Shown here piece after piece: positions 15,743-26,800 of a DNA stretch of 46,762 nucleotides (position 1 is its first letter; each line of letters begins with the position of its first letter). Source of the DNA: an uncultured Eubacteriales bacterium (GTDB lineage Bacteria; Bacillota; Clostridia; Peptostreptococcales; Anaerovoracaceae). Where the stretch lies: the NCBI GenBank assembly GCA_900320285.1, contig ONRQ01000006.1, forward strand, positions 1 to 46,762, read 5' to 3'. The position numbers and the translations under genes were made by a program. The notes beneath the pieces were generated by a model, which worked only from the letters and a program-made list of their open reading frames with translations, was not told the DNA's origin and made no database searches.

Positions 15743-17653
15743 ATGAGCAATACAAGAGAACATCTTACAAACGAGCTTCTGTATCTTTTCAACACCGGAA
15801 AGCTGCATCACGCGTACAGGACTTTCGGAGCGCATATTGCGGACGGAGGCGTTCAGTTTACGCTGTGGGCACCAGATGTGAAGTCGGTCAGAGTGACCGG
15901 GGACTTCAATGGCTGGGACGCATCTGCTGTGATGGAACATATCGGTGATACAGGTGTGTGGACATGCTACGTTCCGGGAGCAAAAGCCGGAGATCATTAC
16001 AAATACCAAATCGAAACCGCAAAAGGCGATATCCTATTCAAAGCGGATCCGTTCGCGTTCATGTCCGTCAAAAGGCCGGGAACCGATTCAATTGTGACAG
16101 AACTTTGGTATGAGTGGCATGACGAAGAGTGGATGAAGGAGAGGGAGTCGAAAAACAACTTCACTTCTCCTGTGAATATCTACGAGTGCCATCTGGGATC
16201 GTGGAAGCGCCCTGAGGGTCCGGAGGGTAAGGAAAATTTCTATTCATACAGGGAACTTGCCGACATGCTTGTACCTTACGTGAAAGAAATGGGATACACC
16301 CATGTGGAGTTCCTGCCTGTTATGGAACATCCGCTCGATGCTTCATGGGGATATCAGGTTACGGGTTTTTACGCTCCGACATCAAGATACGGATCGGCAC
16401 ATGGCCTTAAGTATCTTATCGAAGCTTTTCATAAAGAGGGTATCGGAGTCATTCTTGACTGGGTACCGGGACATTTCTGCCCTGACGACCACGGCCTCAG
16501 GGATTTCAACGGAGATAAGCTATATGAAAGCATTGTGCATCCGGACTGGGGCACATATAAATTCGACTTCGGCAGACCTCAGGTGAGGAGCTTCCTGCTG
16601 TCGAACGCGATGTACTGGCTCGATGAATACCATGCTGACGGACTGAGAGTAGACGGCGTCACGAGCATGCTGTATCTGAACTTCGGTATCAGCGACAAAT
16701 CAAAAATGAGATTTAACAAATATGGCGACGAGACCGACCTGGAAGCGGTCGAGTTCCTTAAGGAATTCAACTACATGATCGGCAACGAGGTCAGAGGAGC
16801 TGTTACGGTCGCGGAAGAGAGCACGGCCTGGCCGATGGTGACACAGCCGCCTTCAAATGGGGGCCTGGGATTCCATTTTAAGTGGAACATGGGCTGGATG
16901 AATGATACACTTGAGTACATGTCTACCGACTTCCCTTGGAGAGAGGGGGCTCACAACAAGCTGACGTTCTCCATGACTTATGCCTACAGCGAAAACTATG
17001 TGCTCCCGCTTTCACATGATGAGGTTGTACATGGTAAAAAGAGCCTTATTGGACGCATGCCTGGAGACATCTGGAGACAGTTCGCCGGCACAAGGCTTCT
17101 GGCGATGTATCAGATGACATTCCCGGGCAAAAAGCTCAACTTCATGGGGCATGAGATAGCGCAGTTCATCGAATGGCGTGAGTACGAGGGACTTGAGTGG
17201 TTCCTGCTCGGATACGAGAACCATGAAAAGCACCAGAAATTCATAAAGGATCTCAACCACATTTACACAGATCATCCGGCGCTGTGGTCAGATGACAACA
17301 GCTGGGAGGGCTTCAAGTGGATAGATCCGGACGACAGAAGGCAGAAGGTGCTTACATATTACAGACGTGCCAGATCGACTTCCAGGGACGATCCTGGTGA
17401 ACTCCTTATATGCGCTCTCAACATGGGCGTTGAGGCGTTCGACGAATTTGAGATAGGTGTCCCGGAACCGGGTTACTATAAAGAGATAATAAACTCCGAC
17501 AATGTAAAATATGCCGGAAGCGGCAGGGTCAATACACGTCAGGTACGTGCAAGAAAAAAGCCAAGACATGGCATGCCGTATTCGATCAGGATAAAGATGC
17601 CTGTTGTCGGAGCTGCAATATTCCAAAAAAATTATAATAGAAAGGGTCATTAA
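15743..17653 (+). CDS. glgB: 1,4-alpha-glucan branching enzyme
   Basis: Creates alpha-1,6 branches in glycogen. An N-terminal CBM48-type module (VTGDFNGWD, about 54-62) precedes the GH13 barrel; GLRVDGVTSMLY carries the nucleophile Asp, VAEES the acid/base Glu, and LSHDEVVHGK the third acid. 636 residues fits the short branching enzyme type. I start at ATG 15743 because AGGGTGG (15731-15737) is then 5 bases away; a GTG at 15734 overlaps that ribosome site. First gene of the glg block. Confidence 0.95.
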   Translation: MSNTREHLTNELLYLFNTGKLHHAYRTFGAHIADGGVQFTLWAPDVKSVRVTGDFNGWDASAVMEHIGDTGVWTCYVPGAKAGDHYKYQIETAKGDILFKADPFAFMSVKRPGTDSIVTELWYEWHDEEWMKERESKNNFTSPVNIYECHLGSWKRPEGPEGKENFYSYRELADMLVPYVKEMGYTHVEFLPVMEHPLDASWGYQVTGFYAPTSRYGSAHGLKYLIEAFHKEGIGVILDWVPGHFCPDDHGLRDFNGDKLYESIVHPDWGTYKFDFGRPQVRSFLLSNAMYWLDEYHADGLRVDGVTSMLYLNFGISDKSKMRFNKYGDETDLEAVEFLKEFNYMIGNEVRGAVTVAEESTAWPMVTQPPSNGGLGFHFKWNMGWMNDTLEYMSTDFPWREGAHNKLTFSMTYAYSENYVLPLSHDEVVHGKKSLIGRMPGDIWRQFAGTRLLAMYQMTFPGKKLNFMGHEIAQFIEWREYEGLEWFLLGYENHEKHQKFIKDLNHIYTDHPALWSDDNSWEGFKWIDPDDRRQKVLTYYRRARSTSRDDPGELLICALNMGVEAFDEFEIGVPEPGYYKEIINSDNVKYAGSGRVNTRQVRARKKPRHGMPYSIRIKMPVVGAAIFQKNYNRKGH

Positions 17654-17662
17654 AGGATTCAG

Positions 17663-20086
17663 ATGATAAGAAACAAAGACGATTTCAAAACAGAGTACAA
17701 ACGTATTGCTAACACGATGTTCAGAAGAGATCCTGAACATCTGGACGACAAGGACAAATTCGCAGTTCTCGCAAGACTTGTGGAACGCGAAGCACAGGAA
17801 AGAACAGGCGCAGTAGAGATACTGTCGACCAACAGAAAAAAAGAAGATAAAAAAGTTTATTACTTTTCGATGGAATTCCTTATCGGAAAGCTGATGGAGA
17901 ACTATCTGCTCAACCTCGGCATACGCGATTACGCAGCTGAAGGTCTGGCAGAGATGGGCACTTACCTTGACACATTGCTTGAGGTAGAGCCGGATCCGGG
18001 ACTCGGAAACGGCGGTCTCGGAAGACTTGCCGCATGCTTCCTCGATTCAATGGCAGCTCTTGGCATCAAGGGCGACGGCATGGGACTCAGATATAAATTC
18101 GGTCTCTTTAAGCAGAAAATAGTCAGCGGGCATCAGATCGAAGTGCCTGACGCCTGGCTCGACGAAGGCTATATCTGGGAGAGAGCAAAGCCTTATGATT
18201 CAGTGATCGTTAAATTCGGAGGAAAAGTCGAGAGGTCCTTAAAGGACGGCCAGATGGAGTACAAGCATGTCGACTATACGACAGTCAGGGCTGTCCCTTA
18301 TGATGTGCCTATCCTTGGCTTCGGCGGCCGCACCGTAAACACACTTCATCTCTGGGATGCTCAGCCGGTACACGACACGATCGATATGGATGCTTTCAAT
18401 GCCGGAAACTACAGTGAGGCGATGAAGGAGCGCAGCGAGATTGAGGCGCTTACCAGCATTCTTTATCCTGATGATACCAACGGTATCGGCAAACAGCTCC
18501 GTCTCAGACAGGAGTACTTCCTTGTTGCCGCAGGAATCGGCATGATAATCAGAGAGTATAAATCCCGCTACGGAACTAAGCAGTGGGATAAGTTCGCAGA
18601 CAGGATACAGATCCACATAAACGATACACATCCTACAATGTGTATTCCTGAGCTTATGAGAGTGTTCATCGATGAGGAAGGTCTCGAGTGGAAGGACGCA
18701 TGGAAGATAGTAAGAGCAACGACTTCGTTCACAAACCACACGGTTCTGCCTGAGGCTCTTGAGAAGTGGAATATCCCTCACTTCCAGCAGCTCCTGCCTA
18801 GGATCTACATGATAATCGATGAGATAAACAAGCGCTGGCAGGAAGGACTTCCTCTGGAAGCCGATGACTGGCATACGCTGAGCCGCGAGACATCACCTCT
18901 CTGGGACAATGAAGTCAAGATGGCCAATCTGTCCGTTGTCGGAAGCCATTCAGTCAACGGAGTATCGGCTCTGCACAGCGATATCCTTACCAAGACGATT
19001 TTCAGCAAGTTCTATGAGCTGCAGCCTAACAAGTTCAACAATAAAACCAACGGAATAAGCCACCGCAGATTCATGATGCAGGCAAATCCGGGGCTGGCAC
19101 AGCTGATCGACAACACCATAGGTACTGACTGGCAGACAGACTTCGAGCAGATCAAAAGGCTTGAAGAATATGCTCAGGACAGCGCATTCCTTGAGGAGCT
19201 TATGGCTGTCAAGAGACAGAACAAGGAGAGGCTTGCTAAATATATTGCTGACCGCATGGAAATAGAAGTCGATCCTGATTCGGTATTCGACGTACAGGTA
19301 AAGAGAATACATGCCTACAAGAGGCAGCTCCTTAACGGATTCAAGATCCTCGACCTTTATAACAGGCTCAAGGAGAACCCGGATCTGCCTATCAACAACT
19401 ATACCTTTATCTTTGCCGGCAAGGCTGCACAGGGTTACGCATTTGCCAAGGAAGTTATCAAGTTTATCAACAGCCTTGCAGACATGGTCAATTCCGACCC
19501 TGTGGTCAGCAAGAGAATCAAGGTGGTATTTATCGAGAACTTCTGCGTATCCAACGCGCAGCTGATTTACCCTGCAGCTGACATAAGCGAGCAGATCTCG
19601 ACAGCAGGCAAGGAAGCCAGCGGCACCGGAAACATGAAGTTCATGATGAACGGAGCTGTGACACTTGGCACAATGGACGGCGCCAATGTTGAGATCAGCC
19701 AGCTTGCAGGCCTTGACAACATCTGCATCTTCGGATACTCGTCGGAAGAGACAGACAGCTATTACAAGCACGGAGGATATTTCTCACAGTATGTCATCAG
19801 TGAAGATCAGAGACTTCAGCGCATGACAAACCAGCTCATTGACGGAACGTTCAGCCGCAGCGATTACAACTTCTGGGGCATCCATGACGCACTGATCAGG
19901 AGCAATGACGAATACTTTGTTCTCGGAGATTTCGATTCGTATGTAAAGGCATGGGAAAACATGGACAAGATCTATTCGGATAAGGAGAGATGGGCACGCA
20001 TGTCGCTGGCCAACATTTCCAACTCCGCATTCTTCTCCAGTGACCGTACCATCTCAGAATACGCAAAAGATATCTGGAATATATAA
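17663..20086 (+). CDS. glgP: Glycogen phosphorylase
   Basis: Releases glucose 1-phosphate from glycogen ends using phosphate. The PLP-lysine block reads EASGTGNMKFMMNGA near residue 655, with the family NGGLGRLAACFLDS around 113-126. 807 residues is typical of the GT35 family. Only 9 bases separate it from glgB, with AAAGGA close before the ATG. Synthesis and breakdown enzymes are therefore on one transcript. Confidence 0.96.
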   Translation: MIRNKDDFKTEYKRIANTMFRRDPEHLDDKDKFAVLARLVEREAQERTGAVEILSTNRKKEDKKVYYFSMEFLIGKLMENYLLNLGIRDYAAEGLAEMGTYLDTLLEVEPDPGLGNGGLGRLAACFLDSMAALGIKGDGMGLRYKFGLFKQKIVSGHQIEVPDAWLDEGYIWERAKPYDSVIVKFGGKVERSLKDGQMEYKHVDYTTVRAVPYDVPILGFGGRTVNTLHLWDAQPVHDTIDMDAFNAGNYSEAMKERSEIEALTSILYPDDTNGIGKQLRLRQEYFLVAAGIGMIIREYKSRYGTKQWDKFADRIQIHINDTHPTMCIPELMRVFIDEEGLEWKDAWKIVRATTSFTNHTVLPEALEKWNIPHFQQLLPRIYMIIDEINKRWQEGLPLEADDWHTLSRETSPLWDNEVKMANLSVVGSHSVNGVSALHSDILTKTIFSKFYELQPNKFNNKTNGISHRRFMMQANPGLAQLIDNTIGTDWQTDFEQIKRLEEYAQDSAFLEELMAVKRQNKERLAKYIADRMEIEVDPDSVFDVQVKRIHAYKRQLLNGFKILDLYNRLKENPDLPINNYTFIFAGKAAQGYAFAKEVIKFINSLADMVNSDPVVSKRIKVVFIENFCVSNAQLIYPAADISEQISTAGKEASGTGNMKFMMNGAVTLGTMDGANVEISQLAGLDNICIFGYSSEETDSYYKHGGYFSQYVISEDQRLQRMTNQLIDGTFSRSDYNFWGIHDALIRSNDEYFVLGDFDSYVKAWENMDKIYSDKERWARMSLANISNSAFFSSDRTISEYAKDIWNI

Positions 20087-20112
20087 TTTAATAACACAGG
20101 AGGCTGATGAGT

Positions 20113-21243
20113 ATGAAAAAGAAAAAAATGTTAGCTATGCTCCTGGCCGGAGGGCAGGGCAGCAGGCTCTATGACCTGACTACCGCCATTGCCAAGCCGG
20201 CTGTATCGTTCGGAGGCAAGTATCGAATAATCGACTTCGGACTCTCAAACTGTGTCAATTCCGGAATTGACACAGTGGGCATACTGGTACAGTATAAGCC
20301 GCTTGTCCTCAACAGATACGTTGGAACAGGCGAGTCATGGGACATGGCAGTAGAAGACGGCGGCGTACACATACTGCCTCCTTATGCCGGTGCGACCGGC
20401 GGTGAGTGGTATGAGGGCACAGCAGATGCCATTTACCACAACATAGACTTCATTGATATGTATAACCCTGAGAATGTACTGATACTTTCGGGCGACCATA
20501 TCTACAAGATGGACTACAACCTCATGCTCGAGGAGCATGTGAAGAATAATTCCGACCTTACCGTATCTGTCATCGAGGTACCATGGGAAGACGCGAGCAG
20601 ATTCGGCATCATGACTGCTGACGATCAGGGCAACATCGTGAAGTTCTCCGAGAAACCGAAAGAACCGGACAGCAACCTGGCTTCGATGGGTATCTATATC
20701 TTCAAGTGGGATGTCCTGCGCAAGGCACTGCTCGAAGATCACGAGAAAGAAGGCTCGTCACATGACTTCGGAAATGACCTTATTCCGAAGCTGCTGGGCG
20801 AAGGAAAGAAACTCACGGTATACAGGTTTGCCGGATACTGGAGAGACGTCGGTACTGTCCAGAGCTATTATGACAGCCAGATGGATCTGATGGACAACGT
20901 AGACAGCATCAACGTTTTCACAGGAGATGACAGGGTATTCTCCAATGCCAACATGTATCCGCCGCAGTATATCGGCCGCGAAGCAAATATCCACAATTCG
21001 CTCATCTGCAACGGATGCACGGTTTACGGAAGTGTCAACCACTCCATACTGGGCTCCGGCGCTGTCGTAAGTGCCGGTGCGGTAATCGAAGACTCTATCG
21101 TTCTTCCTAACGCATGGGTAGGCCGCAACTGCCGCATCTCGAAGGCGATCATCAATGAAGGTGCTGTTGTTGAGGATAACGCAGTGATAGGTGACCCTAA
21201 CGGTGAAGTACAGGTTTACGGCAAAACCAATCTGTCGATATAG
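20113..21243 (+). CDS. glgC: Glucose-1-phosphate adenylyltransferase, catalytic subunit
   Basis: Makes ADP-glucose and PPi from glucose 1-phosphate and ATP. The nucleotide loop [14 protein letters not shown], followed by [15 protein letters not shown], is intact, and the C-terminal third is a left-handed beta-helix type repeat region ([20 protein letters not shown]). Two ATGs are possible (20107, 20113); the second gives 9 bases from GGAGG and matches family starts (MKKKKML). 376 residues. Paired with glgD 19 bases downstream; the Firmicutes enzyme is a GlgC-GlgD hetero-oligomer. Confidence 0.95.
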   Translation: MKKKKMLAMLLAGGQGSRLYDLTTAIAKPAVSFGGKYRIIDFGLSNCVNSGIDTVGILVQYKPLVLNRYVGTGESWDMAVEDGGVHILPPYAGATGGEWYEGTADAIYHNIDFIDMYNPENVLILSGDHIYKMDYNLMLEEHVKNNSDLTVSVIEVPWEDASRFGIMTADDQGNIVKFSEKPKEPDSNLASMGIYIFKWDVLRKALLEDHEKEGSSHDFGNDLIPKLLGEGKKLTVYRFAGYWRDVGTVQSYYDSQMDLMDNVDSINVFTGDDRVFSNANMYPPQYIGREANIHNSLICNGCTVYGSVNHSILGSGAVVSAGAVIEDSIVLPNAWVGRNCRISKAIINEGAVVEDNAVIGDPNGEVQVYGKTNLSI

Positions 21244-21262
21244 GAAAGGAGGATACAGGAAC

Positions 21263-22366
21263 ATGAAAACGATCGGACTTATTTCCGCAAACTATGGAAG
21301 CAGTGAATTCGGCGAACTGCTCGAAAACAGGACCCTGGCATCGCTCCCTTATGGTGGCAGATACAGGCTCATCGATTTTGCACTTTCTAACATGGCAAAC
21401 GCAGGCATCACTACTGTCGGCGTAATAGCGCCTGCTGATTCAGGCTCGCTTATTGACCATATAGGAGTTGGTAATCCATGGTCACTTGCCCGTAAAAGAG
21501 GAGGACTGTTTGTAATGCCGGGCTCGGTATACGGCATGCAGAAGTCAGGCAGCAGATTCCTTATGAGAGATCTGCTCAAGTGCGACAGATTCTTCTACAA
21601 GGACGATGCTGACTACGTAATAATGTCCGGAAGCACGGATGTCTGCAACATGGACTTTGAGCCGTTCATCAAGGCTCATGCAGAATCCGGAAAGCCTATC
21701 ACAATGATGTACAAGAAGGTTCCAAGAGGAGAAGAGTTCCATGGATACTTCCTTGATATAAACGAAAACGGTGATGTGACCGCTATCCACAACGAGAGCA
21801 ATGGATGGTCCAATTATTTCGCAGACTGCTTCATTATCAACAGAACGTATATGATCGACTTCCTGAAATGGTATAAAGCGCTCGAGTATATGGACATGAT
21901 CGAACTGATCCGCGATAACAAGGACAGCATCGACATCGGCACTTTCGAGTTCAGGGGATATCTCGGCAAGATCAAGAATCCATGGGAGTTCCTCAAGGTA
22001 AATCAGGGAATGACAGATTACGACATCCGCAATGAGGTGTTCTGCAACCCTATTAGACCGATCTTTACAAAAGCACAGGACGAGGCGCCTGTATTCCACT
22101 ATCCTGAGGCAGATGTAAGGAATTCCGTAATTTCGACAGGCTGCATCGTAGAGGGCAGGGTGGAAAACAGCGTTATCTTCAGAAGCTGCCACATCGCCAA
22201 AGGCGCTGTGGTTCGCAATTCCGTGATCATGATGCACGGCACTATAGGCGAGGGCGCTGTACTTGACAACGTGATCGTAGACAAGTATGTAACGATCAAC
22301 CCTGGAGTAAAGATCTACGGCGGAGAAAGAGAACCTGTAATCATAGGAAAGAATTCAACAATATAA
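21263..22366 (+). CDS. glgD: Glucose-1-phosphate adenylyltransferase, GlgD subunit
   Basis: Related to GlgC over its whole length (PYGGRYRLIDFALSN; beta-helix C-terminus) but the nucleotide loop GGQGSR is replaced by SANYGSSEFGELLENR, so it is not expected to be catalytic. In Firmicutes GlgD increases the activity of GlgC. Start at ATG 21263 with GGAGG 10 bases upstream; the frame is open into glgC but homology starts here (MKTIGLISANYG). 367 residues. Confidence 0.93.
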   Translation: MKTIGLISANYGSSEFGELLENRTLASLPYGGRYRLIDFALSNMANAGITTVGVIAPADSGSLIDHIGVGNPWSLARKRGGLFVMPGSVYGMQKSGSRFLMRDLLKCDRFFYKDDADYVIMSGSTDVCNMDFEPFIKAHAESGKPITMMYKKVPRGEEFHGYFLDINENGDVTAIHNESNGWSNYFADCFIINRTYMIDFLKWYKALEYMDMIELIRDNKDSIDIGTFEFRGYLGKIKNPWEFLKVNQGMTDYDIRNEVFCNPIRPIFTKAQDEAPVFHYPEADVRNSVISTGCIVEGRVENSVIFRSCHIAKGAVVRNSVIMMHGTIGEGAVLDNVIVDKYVTINPGVKIYGGEREPVIIGKNSTI

Positions 22367-22385
22367 ATAAAAACGGGGTGTGAAA

Positions 22386-23834
22386 ATGGCTAAGAAAAAC
22401 ATACTTTTCGCGGCATTCGAAGCCTCACCATTCATCAAGACCGGCGGCCTCGGAGATGTATCCGGGGCTCTGCCTGTCCATCTTAAAAACGATAAGTATG
22501 ACGCGAGGGTCATTCTGCCGCTGATAAGCTCGATTCCTGAGGAATATAAAAACAGAATGAAATTCGTGACCAGCTATGAGGTACCATTGGGATGGAGAGA
22601 ACAGTACTGTGGACTCTACACACTCATGAAGGGAGGAGTCAAGTATTACTTCCTTGATAACGAATACTACTTCAGGCGCGGTCAGGTTTATGGTGAATTT
22701 GATGATGCTGAGAGAGTGGCTTTCTTCTCGAAAGCAGTACTCGAAACTGTAAAGTATATAGCAAAGAACTTCAAGCCTGATATCATTCACTGCAACGACT
22801 GGCATACTGCATTGGTTCCGGTCTTTCTAAAAGAGCTTTATAAAGAGGATCCTCTGTTCGACTCAATAAAGACTGTGTTCACCATTCATAACCTGAAATT
22901 CCAGGGAATGTACAACAAGTATGTGCTGGGAGATGTATGCGGTCTGGCAGATACTCCTGCCGAGGAACAGATGGCGCACTTTGATGCGGTAAACTTCCTC
23001 AAGGGTGCTGTGATCTATTCAGACGCCGTTACAACTGTCAGTCCTACTTATGCTGAAGAGATATGTACTGCAAGATACGGCGAAGGTCTCGAGGGACTGT
23101 TTCAGGAGATGCACAATAAGCTGAGCGGCATTATAAACGGAATAGACCGCAGCAATTTTGATCCTGAGACCGACAAAGCACTCGTAGCCAACTACAATGA
23201 GAAGAGCCTTGACAAGAAAGTACAGAACAAACTGGCGCTTCAGAGAGAGCTCGGACTTGAAGAGGATCCCGACGTTCCTCTGTTCGCAATGGTGAGCCGC
23301 CTTACAACTCAGAAAGGAGCAAACCTTATTGCAGAGCTTATGCCTGAGTTCAGGGAAAGGAACATGCAGCTCGCCGTACTCGGAACCGGAGATTATCTGT
23401 ATGAGCATGCGATAGCTGACTTTGCTTATCACAATCAGACCAGATTCGCGGCACGCATTGCTTTTGACGAGAAGCTCTCAAGAAGGTACTATGCCGGAGC
23501 AGATGTGTTCCTGATGCCTTCGGATTTTGAGCCTTGCGGACTTGCACAGATGATATCCATGCGTTACGGCACTTTGCCTCTCGTGAGAGAGACTGGCGGT
23601 CTGAAGGATACTGTAAAAGGATACTGGGATTATGGCAATACAGCTAACGGCTTTTCGTTCAAGGATTTTGACGCAAACGGTCTGCGCAGCGCAGTAGACC
23701 TGGCAATCGATCTGTGGTTCAACCAGAAAGAAACATGGACTGAGCTGCAGCAGAATGCACTTGGAATGCATTTCGGATGGGAAGAACCGGCTGAGGAATA
23801 CCGTGAGCTGTATGATAGCCTGCTGAAAGAATAA
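22386..23834 (+). CDS. glgA: Glycogen synthase (ADP-glucose type)
   Basis: GT5 enzyme that adds glucose from ADP-glucose to alpha-1,4 chains. The N-terminal ADP-glucose loop KTGGLGDVSGALP is present, with CNDWHTALVP and the C-terminal PSDFEPCGLAQM acceptor/donor block. 482 residues is normal. GGGGTG precedes ATG 22386; a GTG lies 6 bases earlier. It follows glgD by 19 bases. Confidence 0.95.
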   Translation: MAKKNILFAAFEASPFIKTGGLGDVSGALPVHLKNDKYDARVILPLISSIPEEYKNRMKFVTSYEVPLGWREQYCGLYTLMKGGVKYYFLDNEYYFRRGQVYGEFDDAERVAFFSKAVLETVKYIAKNFKPDIIHCNDWHTALVPVFLKELYKEDPLFDSIKTVFTIHNLKFQGMYNKYVLGDVCGLADTPAEEQMAHFDAVNFLKGAVIYSDAVTTVSPTYAEEICTARYGEGLEGLFQEMHNKLSGIINGIDRSNFDPETDKALVANYNEKSLDKKVQNKLALQRELGLEEDPDVPLFAMVSRLTTQKGANLIAELMPEFRERNMQLAVLGTGDYLYEHAIADFAYHNQTRFAARIAFDEKLSRRYYAGADVFLMPSDFEPCGLAQMISMRYGTLPLVRETGGLKDTVKGYWDYGNTANGFSFKDFDANGLRSAVDLAIDLWFNQKETWTELQQNALGMHFGWEEPAEEYRELYDSLLKE

Positions 23835-23836
23835 AG

Positions 23837-26800
23837 ATGAAAATAATACACGATTCAAGAAACGCGGAATACAGAGAGCCCTTCGGAGCGGCGCAAACCG
23901 GGACGAAGGTCTCTCTTGCTATTAAAATTAATGATCCAACTCCCGAAAGCGTTAAACTCATGCTTTGGCATGGAGATGATCCGGATATCGATTATCTGGA
24001 AATGAGGGAAGAGGGTGACGGAAGATACGCAGCGTCTTTTTCGCTGCCTGATGAAGGCTGCCTGGTCTGGTATGCATTTGAGATAGAAATCGAGCACGAT
24101 GACAGCAGGGCGGTCTTTTACTATGGAAACAACACCGAAGATCTTGGCGGTGAAGGACGGGTATATGTAGACGATCCGCACCGGTATCAAATCACGGTGT
24201 ACAAGGCTTCTGAAGTGCCTGAATGGTACAAAAACGGGATAGTCTATCAGATTTTCCCGGACAGGTTCGCCCGCGATGAGGGCTGGCGTGAAAGGACAGA
24301 AGCTGCAAATAAGAAAATAAATGACAGACGCAGGGATATGAAGCGGATCATCCAGGAGGACTGGACCAGACAGGCCTTTTATGTCCGTGATGAGACCGGC
24401 AAGGTGGTTGAATGGCCTATGCCGGGCGGAAGTCTTAAGGGAATCGAGGAAAGACTGGATTACCTCAGATCGCTTGGTGTCACCTGCATATACCTGAATC
24501 CGGTCTTTGAAGGTTCTTCGAATCACCGCTATGACACGGGCGACTACATGCACATAGACGGGGCACTTGGTACGGATGCTGACTTTGAAGATCTGGCAGC
24601 TGCAGCAAAGGACAGGGGAATGCGCATCATACTCGATGGCGTATTCAGCCATACCGGAGCTGACAGTATTTACTTCGACAAAGTGGGTAACTACGCAAAA
24701 ATGCATCCGGGTGAAGAAAATGCCGCCGGAGCATGGGCAAATGAAGATTCTCCTTACAGGAGCTGGTTCAAGTTCGATAAGAACGAACGCTATGGCTACA
24801 GCAGCTGGTGGGGTGTGGAAGATCTGCCTGAAGTAGACGAGAATGACCCCAGCTACAGAGAGTTTATTCTCGGAGAGGACGGAGTCGTCGCTCACTGGAT
24901 GAAGAAAGGTGCCTCCGGATGGAGACTTGATGTTGCGGATGAACTTCCGGATTCGTTTATAGCAGAGACTCGTGCAAGGATCAAGGCGACTGACCCTGAA
25001 GGCCTTCTGCTCGGAGAAGTCTGGGAAGATGCCAGCAACAAGATCAGCTATGGCGAGCGCCGCAAGTACTTTATGGGTGATGAGCTCGATTCAACGATGC
25101 ACTACCCGCTGAGAGACATTCTGCTCGATTATGTCAATTACACCATAGGCTCAGCCGGAGCTGTCGACAGGCTCATGAACATTGCGGAGAACTATCCTCC
25201 ACAGAATTTCTATGCAACACTCAACCTGCTGGGAAGCCACGACAGAGCACGCATCATGACCATGATGGCAGCTGAAGAAGACTACAAATCAGCTACAAAG
25301 AAGGTCAAGCTGCTTTCTACGCTTCAGTATTGTCTGCCAGGTGTTCCGTGCATCTATTATGGTGATGAAGCAGGTCTGATGGGCGGAACCGATCCGGCCA
25401 ACAGAAGCGGTTATCCGTGGGGCTTTGAAAACCTCGATCTGGGATATCACTACAGGATGCTCGGCCTTCTGTATGATGAGCATCCGGCGCTAAAGGACGG
25501 CGGATTCGAATTCCTGTCCGGAAGGTACGGAATAGACGAAGATATACTTGCCTTTACACGTACAGGCAGGGATGCCGCAGGTACGGAAGAGACAATACTT
25601 GTGCTCGCAAACAGAAGGTATGAGCCGGCTGAGATAAATCTTAGCGGAATTGACGGGCTGAAATGCGGATATGCCTTGGAGTTATTGACTTCCAGAGAGC
25701 TTCCTGTTGATGAGGATGGAAGCCTCGGCATCATAAAAATGGAAAGCCTCTCCGCGATGATGATAAGTCTGAGGGCGGAAAAACCTGAGACCGAAGACCT
25801 CGGGAGGAGCGCAGGCGTTATCTGTCACATAAGTTCGCTTCCGGAGGGTAAGCTGGGAAAGGGCGCCAAAGATTTTGTAGATAAGATCGCTTCTGCAGGA
25901 TTCACCATCTGGCAGGTTCTTCCGGTCAATCCTGCAGGAATGGGCAATTCACCATATAGCAGCTATGCTGCATTTGCCGGGGAACCCGCGTTTGTTGATT
26001 TTGAAGAGCTTCCTGATACAGAAGGGTATTACTCTTTCATAAAGGACAATGGCTACTGGCTGCATGACTATATCGCATTCAATCTGTTAAAGGAAATGAA
26101 CGATAAAAAGCCGTGGTATAAATGGCCGGAAAAATACAAAAATGCTGATCCGCTTACATTTATAAGCACGCTTTCAGAAGAGCAGAAAATGAGGGCGAGC
26201 CGTCTTGTTGGTGAGCAGTACTGCTTCTATTCACAATGGAAGGAGCTCAAAGAATATGCAAACTCAAAAGGCGTACGCCTGATGGGCGATCTTCCGATGT
26301 ATATGGCGGCGGATTCAGCCGATGTGTGGGCAAACAAGCATCTCTTCCGTATGAATGATACCGGTACACAAAGCGTACATGCGGGAGTACCGCCTGATGC
26401 CTTCAGCAAGATAGGCCAGGACTGGGGAAATCCGCTGTATGACTGGGAAGTGCTTAAAGAAGATGGATACGGATGGTGGCTCAGGCGTATACGTCAGTGC
26501 GCAGAGCGTTTTGACATACTCAGGATAGATCATTTCAGAGGCCTGTCTGAGTACTACGCGATCCCTGAAGGAGGAGAACCGAAGGATGGCTGCTGGCAGC
26601 ACAGCGCCGGACTGAGATTCCTTGCCGATATGCGCGGAATGCTCAGAGCAGAAGGCTTTAAGATGAAGCTTCTAGTTGAAGACCTCGGACACCTCGATGA
26701 TGGAGTTAAAAACCTGCTGAAACTCAGCGGTCTGCCCGGAATGGACATCTGGCAGTTCTCTGCTGATGAAATGATGAGGATGTGCGAAGAGGAGCCTGAG

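Noticed and set aside
23855-24895. 346-codon minus-strand frame opposite the GH13-GH77 gene
   Set aside because: Complementary to a gene with clear catalytic motifs; composition is that of an antisense shadow.
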